Assembly (NCBI GenBank): GCA_964519015.1
Contig: CAZFHZ010000143.1
Span: 1-8,058, forward strand
Source of the DNA: CAZFHZ01 sp964519015
Lineage (GTDB): Bacteria > Blakebacterota > Blakebacteria > Blakebacterales > CAYUVJ01
Reading direction: 5' to 3'
DNA length: 8,058 nt
Below are positions 1-5,591 of this stretch, in pieces; the first letter of the stretch is position 1; each line of letters opens with the position of its first letter. The notes beneath the pieces were generated by a model. That model searched no databases, was not told the DNA's origin, and worked only from the letters and a program-made list of their open reading frames with translations. The translations under genes were made by a program, and so were the position numbers.

Positions 1-357
1 CTGGTCCTGGCTGAGGGCCTTGGTCGGGAAGAGATAGAGGGCCCGCGCGGCCGGATCGGAGAGCAGGGTGTTGAGGATGGGGACATTGTAGCACAACGTC
101 TTGCCTGAGGCGGTCGGGGTCACCACGACCACGTCCCGTCCGGCCAGCACCTGTTCCCAGGTCCGGCTCTGGTGGACCCAGGGAGGGTCGATCCCCCGCC
201 GGCGGTAAACCTCGACCAGGCGGGGATCGAGTCCTGGTGGCCAAGTCCCGAAGCGGGCCGGACGGGGCTCCACGACCCGGATGTTCGTGATCGAACGGCG
301 GACCCAGTCCCGCTCGAACAGTTCCTTAAGGAAGGATTCCGACGTGTCCGATGTCAT
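1..357 (-). CDS. DEAD/DEAH-box helicase, YprA/MrfA-like, N-terminal part (runs off left edge)
   Basis: This is the first 119 codons of a superfamily 2 ATP-dependent helicase; the rest lies beyond the left edge. The reading is open from ATG 357 to base 1. Visible motifs are a Q-motif-like HQ (residues 62-63), Walker A TPTASGKT (80-87) followed by LCYN, and motif Ia LFPTKALSQDQ (109-119). The TPTASGKTLCYN and LFPTKALxQDQ signatures are typical of the YprA/MrfA branch (family knowledge), whose characterised members act in DNA repair and carry a C-terminal zinc-binding DUF1998 region; that part is not visible here. An in-frame ATG at 372 is also possible, but ATG 357 has GGAG nine bases upstream (370-367) and is preferred. 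It is divergent from the peptidase gene. The helicase call is firm; the subfamily is inferred from only the first quarter or less of the protein. Confidence 0.88.
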   Translation of the reverse strand, partial: MTSDTSESFLKELFERDWVRRSITNIRVVEPRPARFGTWPPGLDPRLVEVYRRRGIDPPWVHQSRTWEQVLAGRDVVVVTPTASGKTLCYNVPILNTLLSDPAARALYLFPTKALSQDQ

Positions 358-370
358 AGCCGGCGGCTCC

Positions 371-1861
371 ATGGTGCGTGCAAGGAAGGAGCGGTCTCCG
401 ACAACCGCCCCCAACCCGGAGAGCACCTCCGGTGTAAGTCCTTGCCCTGTCGCTCGAAGAAAGTATTTCGCTCTTTTTTCGCCTTCAGATTACCCGGTCC
501 CGCTTCTCCCGGCAAGGCGTCTCGGGCGGCTCAGCGGGTTCGCCGCCGGGCTGTTGACGGCTCTCGTGGCGCTCTCCTCTCTGGCCGCCTGTGGCAAGGA
601 TAATTCCATGGTGCTCAACGAGTTGGCCGAAGAATACGTCCGTCTTGCCCTGGCCATCGACCGGTCCGACCCGGGCTTCGTGGACGCCTATTGCGGTCCC
701 GCCGCCTGGCGGGAGCAGGCGGCTGCCGGCCCGGCGGTCCCCCTCCCCGAGCTGACCGCCCGCACCGACCGGCTGCGCACCGCCCTGGCCGACCAGGACA
801 CGCTTCTGCCCCGGGTCCGGTTCCTCGATGCGCAGCTGCGGGCCTTTGCCACCCGCCTGCGGCTGCTCCAGGGGGAGACCCTGCCGTTCACCGAGGAGGT
901 CTCCGGGCTCTACGACCACCTCCCCCGCTGGTATCCCGAGGAAGCCCTGGCCGAGACCCATCGCCAGCTCGAGGCGGTCCTGCCCGGCCGCGGTCCCCTG
1001 GGGCCCCGCCTGCGGGCCTGGGAGGAGCGGTTCGTGGTGACCCCGGAGCGGATCCTCCCCCTCTTCGAAACCGCTGCGGAGGTCTGCCGGGAAGGAACCC
1101 GCGACTTCCTCCCCCTCCCGGAGGCCGAGGGGATCGAGCTGGCCCTGGTGAGTGATAAACCATGGGGGGCCTACAACTGGTACCAGGGGGCGGGGCGCTC
1201 CCGCATCGAGATCAACACCGACCTGCCCCGGCGGGCCGACGATATCCTGCACTACGTGGCCCACGAGGCCTACCCGGGTCACCACACCGAGCTGACCATC
1301 AAGGACCTCCTCCTGGCCCACCGGGAGGGGCTGGTGGAGTATTACGTCTACCCCCTCTACACCCCGCAGAGTTTCATCGCCGAGGGGGGGGCCGACCTGG
1401 GTATCGAACTGCTCTTTGAACCCGCCGAGGAGGAGGCGTTCTACCGGGAGCGCATCCTGCCCCGGGTCGGGCTGGCCGGCAATGAGGCCGCCCGCCTGCT
1501 CGGGATCAACCGCCTGCGGGGGATGCTCGACCACGCCAACGGGAACGCCGCCCTGCTCCTCTTCCAGCAGGGGGGTACTTACGCCGAGGCGGCCGCCTAC
1601 CTGGAGCGCTGGGGCCTGCTCTCCCCCGACCAGGCGGCCAAGAAGGTCACCTTCATCCGGGCCTACCGGGGCTACGTCTTCAACTACCGGGTCGGCTACG
1701 AGCTGGTGCGGGCCTACGTCACCGGGGGGGAGGCCTCCTTCGAGGCCCGGCGGGAGCGCTACCGGCACCTCTGGACGAGTCCGGTCACCCCCGGCCTGCT
1801 GCGGCATTGGCTGGCCCCGGTCGGGGATGGTAGCATGGAGGACCCGGGCAGCGGACGATGA
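371..1861 (+). CDS. DUF885-like zinc metallopeptidase, putative lipoprotein (start uncertain)
   Basis: A probable zinc-dependent peptidase of the DUF885-like group. Counting from ATG 371, the zinc-site motif HEAYPGHH is at residues 298-305, and a candidate third ligand is Glu338 in FIAEGGAD; spacing and sequence fit gluzincin-type enzymes. The KPWGAYNWYQG and YPLYTPQSFIAEG segments also match the family pattern as I know it. Upstream of the domain, residues about 49-74 read as a lipoprotein signal: two Arg, a hydrophobic run, then lipobox LAAC with Cys74 (codon 590-592). However, no ATG, GTG or TTG lies in frame between 377 and 553, so that signal would need an unusually long N-region starting at 371 or 374. 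ATG 608 has AAGGA seven bases upstream and would give a 417-residue cytoplasmic form lacking the lipobox. The stop TGA (1859-1861) precedes the next lipoprotein gene. Peptidase-like call firm; substrate unknown; start unresolved. Confidence 0.8.
   Translation: MVRARKERSPTTAPNPESTSGVSPCPVARRKYFALFSPSDYPVPLLPARRLGRLSGFAAGLLTALVALSSLAACGKDNSMVLNELAEEYVRLALAIDRSDPGFVDAYCGPAAWREQAAAGPAVPLPELTARTDRLRTALADQDTLLPRVRFLDAQLRAFATRLRLLQGETLPFTEEVSGLYDHLPRWYPEEALAETHRQLEAVLPGRGPLGPRLRAWEERFVVTPERILPLFETAAEVCREGTRDFLPLPEAEGIELALVSDKPWGAYNWYQGAGRSRIEINTDLPRRADDILHYVAHEAYPGHHTELTIKDLLLAHREGLVEYYVYPLYTPQSFIAEGGADLGIELLFEPAEEEAFYRERILPRVGLAGNEAARLLGINRLRGMLDHANGNAALLLFQQGGTYAEAAAYLERWGLLSPDQAAKKVTFIRAYRGYVFNYRVGYELVRAYVTGGEASFEARRERYRHLWTSPVTPGLLRHWLAPVGDGSMEDPGSGR
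416..432. promoter_or_regulatory. Short inverted repeat in divergent region
   Basis: CCGGAG (416-421) and CTCCGG (427-432) form a perfect 6-bp inverted repeat around a 5-nt centre. It lies between the helicase start at 357 and the AT-richer stretch at 455-490. It could be an operator for one or both divergent genes, or a chance GC-rich match. Nothing more specific can be said from one copy. Confidence 0.2.
442..469 (+). promoter_or_regulatory. Possible sigma70-like promoter upstream of the metallopeptidase
   Basis: TTGCCC (442-447) and TATTTC (464-469) are separated by 16 nt and sit in the least GC-rich stretch near the gene (about 455-490, including a run of six T). Third-position G+C also drops here compared with codons after about 490, which suggests the segment is not coding. 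Transcription starting near 476 would favour ATG 608 as the translation start, since no canonical start codon lies in frame between 476 and 553. The match to consensus is partial. Confidence 0.3.
596..610 (+). promoter_or_regulatory. Ribosome binding site that would set the alternative start at 608
   Basis: AAGGA (596-600) lies seven bases before an in-frame ATG (608-610). This is the best-spaced Shine-Dalgarno sequence ahead of any candidate start of the metallopeptidase. Using it would remove the lipobox just upstream and give a cytoplasmic protein that begins MVLNELAEEY. It competes with the export-signal reading and decides where the product is located. Confidence 0.4.
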
Positions 1862-1914
1862 GCCGTCCGCCCATCCCGGGCAGGGACATCCCGACCCGGA
1901 CCGGAGGAGAAGAA

Positions 1915-2340
1915 ATGCGTGAAGTGATCGGGATCGCACTGCTGGCGGGCATCCTGTCCCTGGCGGGTTGTGCGGGTGGGGGCGCAGGCGCCCCGGCCGG
2001 CCGGGCTGCCGAGCCCGAATGGACCCCCCTGCTCGGCAGCTGGAGCGGTCCCGCCTATGTGGAGGGGGAGGACATGCAGGTGAGTACCCGCATGAGTTTC
2101 ACCGGGCAGGCGGGCGTGCTGGCGGGTACCTTCAGCGTGCCCGAGATGATGGTCCCGAACACCCCCATCCACGACTTGGCCTTCGGTGTGGGGATGGTGA
2201 CCGGATGGGTCGATTTCGCCAGCCCGGACGGCCTGGCGATGCGCATCCACTTCGCCCTGCGGCTGGAGGGGGAGGTGCTCAACGGCACCTTCGACAGCGA
2301 TATGGTGGGAGGGGTCATCACCCTCCGCAAAGAGAAGTGA
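1915..2340 (+). CDS. Small lipoprotein with calycin-like beta-rich domain
   Basis: A 141-residue predicted lipoprotein of unknown function. The N-terminus has Arg2, a hydrophobic run and lipobox LAGC with Cys19; residue 20 is Ala, so there is no Asp sorting signal of the E. coli type. A short Ala/Gly linker leads to a beta-rich domain opening with LLGSWSG (about 39-45) and continuing with alternating strands and turns such as LAGTF and LNGTF, ending in ITLRKEK. The layout resembles small beta-sheet domains with a G-[ST]-W opening found alone or at the N-terminus of secreted hydrolases (inference, no close family recognised). Start ATG 1915 is set by GGAGGAG (1903-1909), five bases upstream; an upstream ATG at 1858 overlaps the preceding stop as ATGA but lacks a signal peptide next to it. 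It is 53 nt downstream of the metallopeptidase and probably co-transcribed with it. Confidence 0.8.
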   Translation: MREVIGIALLAGILSLAGCAGGGAGAPAGRAAEPEWTPLLGSWSGPAYVEGEDMQVSTRMSFTGQAGVLAGTFSVPEMMVPNTPIHDLAFGVGMVTGWVDFASPDGLAMRIHFALRLEGEVLNGTFDSDMVGGVITLRKEK

Positions 2341-2353
2341 AGAGGCCCGATCG

Positions 2354-2385
2354 GACACCGACAGCCCCGGGCCGCCGGTGGTGTC
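2354..2385 (+). promoter_or_regulatory. Weak hairpin downstream of the lipoprotein gene
   Basis: GACACC (2354-2359) pairs with GGTGTC (2380-2385) around a 20-nt GC-rich loop. It begins 13 nt after the lipoprotein stop and could stabilise or end that transcript. No T tract follows, so intrinsic termination is not supported. Confidence 0.2.
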
Positions 2386-2422
2386 GAACGTAGGATCGGT
2401 CCGGCAGGTAGGGACCCGAAGA

Positions 2423-2448
2423 CGGCGCCGGTCGACCGGGTGGCGCCG
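2423..2448 (+). promoter_or_regulatory. Hairpin with nested 12-bp palindrome upstream of 2487 gene
   Basis: CGGCGCC (2423-2429) pairs with GGCGCCG (2442-2448). Nested inside is a perfect 12-bp palindrome, CCGGTCGACCGG (2428-2439). The two structures overlap by two bases, so as RNA they compete, while as DNA the palindrome could be a dimer-binding operator. The element sits 38 nt before the start of the secreted-protein gene and 82 nt after the lipoprotein gene. No T tract follows. I did not find a convincing promoter in 2341-2486. Confidence 0.35.
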
Positions 2449-2486
2449 CCCTGCGTAAACCGGTCTTCCTTCAGGAGGTATCGGAC

Positions 2487-3047
2487 ATGTCTCGAAAGCG
2501 GTTCCTGGCCGGCGCGGCCCTGACCCTGGCGCTGGTTGCGCTGCCCGCCCTCGTGCTCGCCCAGACCCCCAACCTGAGCGGCACCTGGAAGATGAACTCC
2601 GAGAAGAGCGTGCTGCCCCAGGCACCCCAGGGGGGAGGGGGGGGTGGGCGCGGCGGCCGGGCGCCCGGCGGAGCGGGCGGCGGGGCCTTCCCCCAGGAGA
2701 TCATCATCAAGCACGAGGGGACCAAGGTCGAGATGACCTGGACCCAGCCGGCCATGGGCCGCTCCGCGAGCGCCCAGACCGTCACCCGCACCTTCACCAC
2801 CGACGGCAAGCCCACCGACAACGACCAGGGGGGCCGCAAGGTGGTCGTGAAGGCGATCTGGAAGAACAACATGCTGATGGTGGACGAGACCAGCGAACTC
2901 GCCACGCCGGACGGACAGACCCGCTCGATGACCACCAGCTTCAGCCTGACCCTCGCGCCGGACGGCAAGAGCCTGCTGCGCTACCAGGAGATTGGGCGGG
3001 GTGACCAGATCCTGAGCGCCAACGTGGTCTACGACAAGATCAAGTAG
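2487..3047 (+). CDS. Sec-secreted SGTW-motif protein with Gly-rich segment
   Basis: A 186-residue exported protein of unknown function. It has a classic Sec signal peptide (SRKR, hydrophobic core, VLA before Gln26) with no lipobox, so it is predicted to be soluble outside the inner membrane. The mature part starts with LSGTWKMNSEKS (30-41), an opening frequent in small secreted proteins of Acidobacteriota-like bacteria and suggestive of a calycin-like barrel (family knowledge, moderate). Residues 49-66 are a low-complexity Gly/Arg/Ala linker encoded by G-tracts (2630-2648). The rest is beta-rich with many Thr, Asp and Lys residues and ends YDKIK. Start ATG 2487 is set by a strong AGGAGGT (2473-2479) seven bases upstream, implying good expression. 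It is the last gene of the rightward group and is followed by a stable hairpin. Gene call firm; role unknown. Confidence 0.82.
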   Translation: MSRKRFLAGAALTLALVALPALVLAQTPNLSGTWKMNSEKSVLPQAPQGGGGGGRGGRAPGGAGGGAFPQEIIIKHEGTKVEMTWTQPAMGRSASAQTVTRTFTTDGKPTDNDQGGRKVVVKAIWKNNMLMVDETSELATPDGQTRSMTTSFSLTLAPDGKSLLRYQEIGRGDQILSANVVYDKIK

Positions 3048-3058
3048 CTGGATATAGA

Positions 3059-3091
3059 GACGCCGGGCGGGTGATCGATCCGCCCGGCGTC
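3059..3091 (+). terminator. Strong hairpin after the secreted-protein gene
   Basis: GACGCCGGGCGG (3059-3070) and CCGCCCGGCGTC (3080-3091) form a perfect 12-bp stem with a 9-nt loop, beginning 12 nt after the stop codon at 3047. No T tract follows, so it is not a textbook intrinsic terminator. It most likely blocks 3' exonucleases or helps end transcription, and being symmetrical it could also act on the converging leftward transcript. Confidence 0.55.
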
Positions 3092-3151
3092 ATGGGGTAT
3101 GATGGCTGTGAAGGAGCACACGACGCATGTCCCGCCTCCAGGACGGCGCCC

Positions 3152-3179
3152 CGGGGTCTTCACCCCGTGCCCTGGGCAC
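3152..3179. other. Tight hairpin plus adjoining 13-bp palindrome
   Basis: CGGGGT (3152-3157) and ACCCCG (3162-3167) pair around a 4-nt CTTC loop. They share G3167 with the odd palindrome GTGCCC-T-GGGCAC (3167-3179). The second is too tight to fold as an RNA hairpin with its full stem, so it reads better as a DNA site. No known operator is recognised. Confidence 0.25.
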
Positions 3180-3300
3180 CGCGGGAGCGCGGGCGGTCAG
3201 CCGGCCCGTCCCGACCCTGAGCGGAGCAGCCGGACGGTCGCGAGCCACCATCCCCAGCTCGAAGATCCTGGCAGCCCAATGGCCACCTATTGGTAGAACG

Positions 3301-3320
3301 AAGGCCCGGGAGGCTTTGTT
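3301..3320. terminator. Weak possible bidirectional terminator
   Basis: AAG(G)CC and GGCTT (3301-3306, 3311-3315) form a 5-bp stem with one bulged base and a CGGG(A) loop, followed on the plus strand by TGTT. It lies 35 nt beyond the permease stop on the minus strand. The stem is short and the T tract poor, so this is only a suggestion for where the converging transcripts end. Confidence 0.2.
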
Positions 3321-3354
3321 CACGGAAAGATCCGGCCGCGGGGGTCCCGTACGG

Positions 3355-4839
3355 TTAAAAATAGCGGAGAGCGACGACGGGATCGACGCGGGCGGCCCGA
3401 CGGGCGGGGTACCAGCCGGCGGCCAGGCTGACCAGGACGGCCACCCCGAGTGAGCCGAGCACCAGCCAGAGGGGATAGGCGACGATGTCGATGTGGGGAT
3501 CGGAGGGAGTAAGCAGCCCGTAGTTGACGATCAGGTTGGTGATGCGGGCGACCACCCAACCCAGCAGCAATCCCCCGAGCCAGCCCATCAGTCCGATCAC
3601 CCCCGCTTCGGCCAGGAAGAGGCGGGTGATGTCGTTGCTGGTGGCTCCCAGCGCCTTCAGCAATCCGATCTCACGGGTCCGCTCGATCACCGACATGACC
3701 AGCGTGTTCACGATCATCATCATGGCCACGAACAGGCTGACCCCGCCGAGCACGGCCAGGAAGGAGTTCAGCAGCACGAAGCCCCGCCGGATCTCATCCA
3801 GGTCGTCGAGCAGCGAGGTGGCCCGGAAACCGAGTCCCTCGATGCGCGCCTCCACCTCCGGCAGGACGGATACATCCCGGACACGGGCCTGCACGCTGGC
3901 GTATTCGTCCCCTCGCGTCTCCCCGGTCAGCACCGACTCCATGCTGAGCAGCGCCCGGCTGTAGAGGGGTCGCACCGTTTCCATGGGCACATAGACGGCG
4001 GTACCCAGGTAGTCTCCGAAGGTACCGGCTCCCTGCAGCACCCCCAGCACCTCCAGGTGGAGTTCGACCACCTGCATGAGCGAGCCCCCCATGGCCCGCA
4101 GCAGACCGGAGACGGGGAGCCCCTGCAGGAAGGAGGGGAGACCCATCTCCCCCGGTTCCAGCGTCCGGGTGGGAGGCGCGTTCTCCCCGCCCGCTCCCGG
4201 GGCCTGTGGGATCAGGAAGGTCACGGTGGTACCCACCAGGCTGTCGGGGGAGACCCCCTCCCCGGCCAGGGAAGAGACCAGCCGCTCCGAGAGCACCACC
4301 CCCCCCTCCTCCCCTTCGCCGTAGACGCGACCGGCCAGCAGGGTCAGCCGACCGCCGTCCAGCCCTTCCCGGAGCGGTTCGGGGGGCATCCCCTCGAGGC
4401 TGATGTAGCGACGCCCCTCCCCCAGCCGGACCAGGCCGGAGACCGTCAGGGAGGGCCAGGCGGCCCGCACCCCGGGGAGGGCCATGATGGTGCGGACCGC
4501 CTCGTCGTCGAGCGGTGGGGCCGCCCGGCCCGACGTGCTGTCGGCCCCCGATGCGCGCGCGGCCGGCTGGCGCCGCCCCTGGCGGGGGGCCCCCCGATCG
4601 GGATCATCGGGATCGAACGACCGCATCGGGGCGGCGCCCGCCGGCTGGACGGTCACGGTGGTGAGCAGGTTCTGCTCGTTGAAGGCTTTCAAGACGTTCC
4701 GCTGCATGCCGGATCCGACCGAGACCATGCTGGTCATGGCTCCGATCCCGATGACCACCCCCAGGGTCGTCAGCAGGGTCCGCAGCCGGGTACGGCCCAG
4801 GTTACCCAGGGCGAGGCCGACCTGGTCGCGCAGGGTCAT
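3355..4839 (-). CDS. MacB/FtsX-type ABC transporter permease
   Basis: The membrane subunit (494 residues) of an ABC transporter of the MacB/LolCE superfamily, which couples cytoplasmic ATP hydrolysis to conformational changes in the periplasm instead of moving substrate through the membrane channel. Predicted topology is the usual four segments: TM1 about 21-43, a large periplasmic domain about 44-355, TM2 about 356-382, TM3 about 407-432 and TM4 about 453-475. The conserved cytoplasmic element ERTREIGLLKALGA (386-399) and the C-terminal GWYPARRAARVDPVVALRY (475-493) are diagnostic. Residues about 68-110 form a charged Asp/Arg/Ala/Pro insertion, probably disordered. The ATG overlaps the ATPase stop as ATGA (4-nt overlap), so translation is coupled. 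It is the last gene of the operon. No MacA-like adaptor is visible. MacB-like efflux and lipoprotein handling both remain possible. Confidence 0.93.
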   Translation of the reverse strand: MTLRDQVGLALGNLGRTRLRTLLTTLGVVIGIGAMTSMVSVGSGMQRNVLKAFNEQNLLTTVTVQPAGAAPMRSFDPDDPDRGAPRQGRRQPAARASGADSTSGRAAPPLDDEAVRTIMALPGVRAAWPSLTVSGLVRLGEGRRYISLEGMPPEPLREGLDGGRLTLLAGRVYGEGEEGGVVLSERLVSSLAGEGVSPDSLVGTTVTFLIPQAPGAGGENAPPTRTLEPGEMGLPSFLQGLPVSGLLRAMGGSLMQVVELHLEVLGVLQGAGTFGDYLGTAVYVPMETVRPLYSRALLSMESVLTGETRGDEYASVQARVRDVSVLPEVEARIEGLGFRATSLLDDLDEIRRGFVLLNSFLAVLGGVSLFVAMMMIVNTLVMSVIERTREIGLLKALGATSNDITRLFLAEAGVIGLMGWLGGLLLGWVVARITNLIVNYGLLTPSDPHIDIVAYPLWLVLGSLGVAVLVSLAAGWYPARRAARVDPVVALRYF

Positions 4840-5591
4840 GCCTCCCCCTGCACGATCCGGCCGTCGCTCAACCGCACCGAGCGGTCGGCGAAGGTGGCCA
4901 TGGCCCGTTCATCGTGACTGACCAGCACCACCGTCAGCCCTTCCCCGCGGTTCAGGGCGGCCATCAGCTCGAGGATCCCCCCCCCGGTGCGGCTGTCCAG
5001 GTTGCCGGTCGGTTCGTCGGCCAACAGCAGACGCGGTTGCTTGACCAGGGCACGGGCGATCGCCACCCGCTGCTGCTCCCCCCCCGAGAGCTCATCCGGC
5101 CGGTGGTCCCCCCGCGCCTCCAGGCCTACCCGCTCCAGGGCCTGACGGGCCCGTTCCCTCCGTTCGGCCGGAGGGCGTCCGTCGATGAGCAGGGGAAGCT
5201 CGACATTCTCCTGGGCCGTGCGGGAGGGGATCATGTGGGAGGCCTGGAAGATGATGCCCACCGTGCGGCGACGGTGCCGGGCCCGCGCCTCCTCGTCCAT
5301 GGTCTCCAGGGGCTGGCCGAAGACGGAGATGTGCCCCCCGGTCGGGGTGTCCAGCCCGCCGATCAGGTTGAGGAGCGTGGTCTTGCCCGAGCCGCTGGTG
5401 CCGACCACGCCGAAGAAGGCACCGTCCGGCACGCTCAGATCGATACCGTCGACCGCCCGCACGGTCCCGCCGGCGCGATGGAAGTGCCGCTGCAGCTCGC
5501 AGCAGTGGACAGCGGGGAGATCGGGCGCGCTCGAGGGCGCGCTGGGTGGAGTTGGGGGACCGTCCGGCGGATTACTTGACGATGAGCTCAA
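4836..5591 (-). CDS. ABC transporter ATPase, LolD/MacB type
   Basis: The nucleotide-binding subunit (251 residues) partnering the downstream permease. Residues 1-27 are a Ser/Pro-rich non-conserved extension. The ATPase core shows Walker A GTSGSGKTT (64-72), Q-loop Gln116, signature LSGGE (168-172), Walker B LLLADE (188-193) with catalytic Glu193, D-loop NLD (197-199) and switch His226, so it looks fully active. The ADEPTGNLDS segment and length are typical of the LolD/MacB/FtsE group. The start is TTG at 5591: no ATG or GTG exists in frame before the core strand containing VRAVDG, and the upstream gene's stop lies inside this reading frame (20-nt overlap), a usual arrangement for coupling. 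AAGGGA lies three bases before TTG. A nine-G run (minus strand; C at 4977-4985) encodes consecutive Gly codons. Confidence 0.93.
   Translation of the reverse strand: MSSSSSNPPDGPPTPPSAPSSAPDLPAVHCCELQRHFHRAGGTVRAVDGIDLSVPDGAFFGVVGTSGSGKTTLLNLIGGLDTPTGGHISVFGQPLETMDEEARARHRRRTVGIIFQASHMIPSRTAQENVELPLLIDGRPPAERRERARQALERVGLEARGDHRPDELSGGEQQRVAIARALVKQPRLLLADEPTGNLDSRTGGGILELMAALNRGEGLTVVLVSHDERAMATFADRSVRLSDGRIVQGEA

Larger units (their letters stand above)
3048..3354. other. Convergent intergenic region, 307 nt, no convincing gene
   Basis: This stretch separates the rightward secreted-protein gene from the leftward permease gene. It holds a strong hairpin (3059-3091), a tight 6-bp CTTC-loop hairpin (3152-3167), a 13-bp odd palindrome GTGCCCTGGGCAC (3167-3179), a CCAAT/ATTGG inverted repeat (3276-3280 with 3289-3293) and a weak hairpin followed by TGTT (3301-3320). 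An open frame from ATG 3127 has AAGGAG ten bases upstream, but it is Arg/Gly/Pro-rich, resembles nothing I recognise and runs 99 nt into the permease gene on the other strand. A small RNA is possible but unproven. Confidence 0.5.

Noticed and set aside
599..604. GATAAT as a -10 promoter element
   Set aside because: No -35 element occurs at suitable spacing; TTGACG at 554-559 is 39 nt away. It overlaps the better explained Shine-Dalgarno region.
1858..1914. ATG 1858 as the start of the small lipoprotein
   Set aside because: It would put 19 Pro/Arg-rich residues before a standard lipoprotein signal, and GGAGGAG lies five bases before ATG 1915.
485..1939. Long minus-strand open frame (484 codons) opposite the metallopeptidase
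   Set aside because: Its translation is low-complexity Gly/Pro/Val/Gln with no motif, while the plus strand carries the HEAYPGHH motif and family pattern. It is a high-G+C shadow frame.
3099..3296. Second open frame of 65 codons in the convergent gap
   Set aside because: No Shine-Dalgarno sequence, Pro/His/Arg-rich translation and overlap with the hairpins.
3127..3453. Possible small gene with AAGGAG upstream
   Set aside because: The spacing is long (10 nt), the product is Arg/Gly/Pro-rich and resembles no family, and the last 99 nt lie antisense to the permease coding end. Not enough to call a gene.
3493..4917. Plus-strand open frame of 474 codons opposite the permease
   Set aside because: Rich in His, Gln, Gly and Asp with no recognisable motif, while the opposite strand has a complete MacB-type permease.
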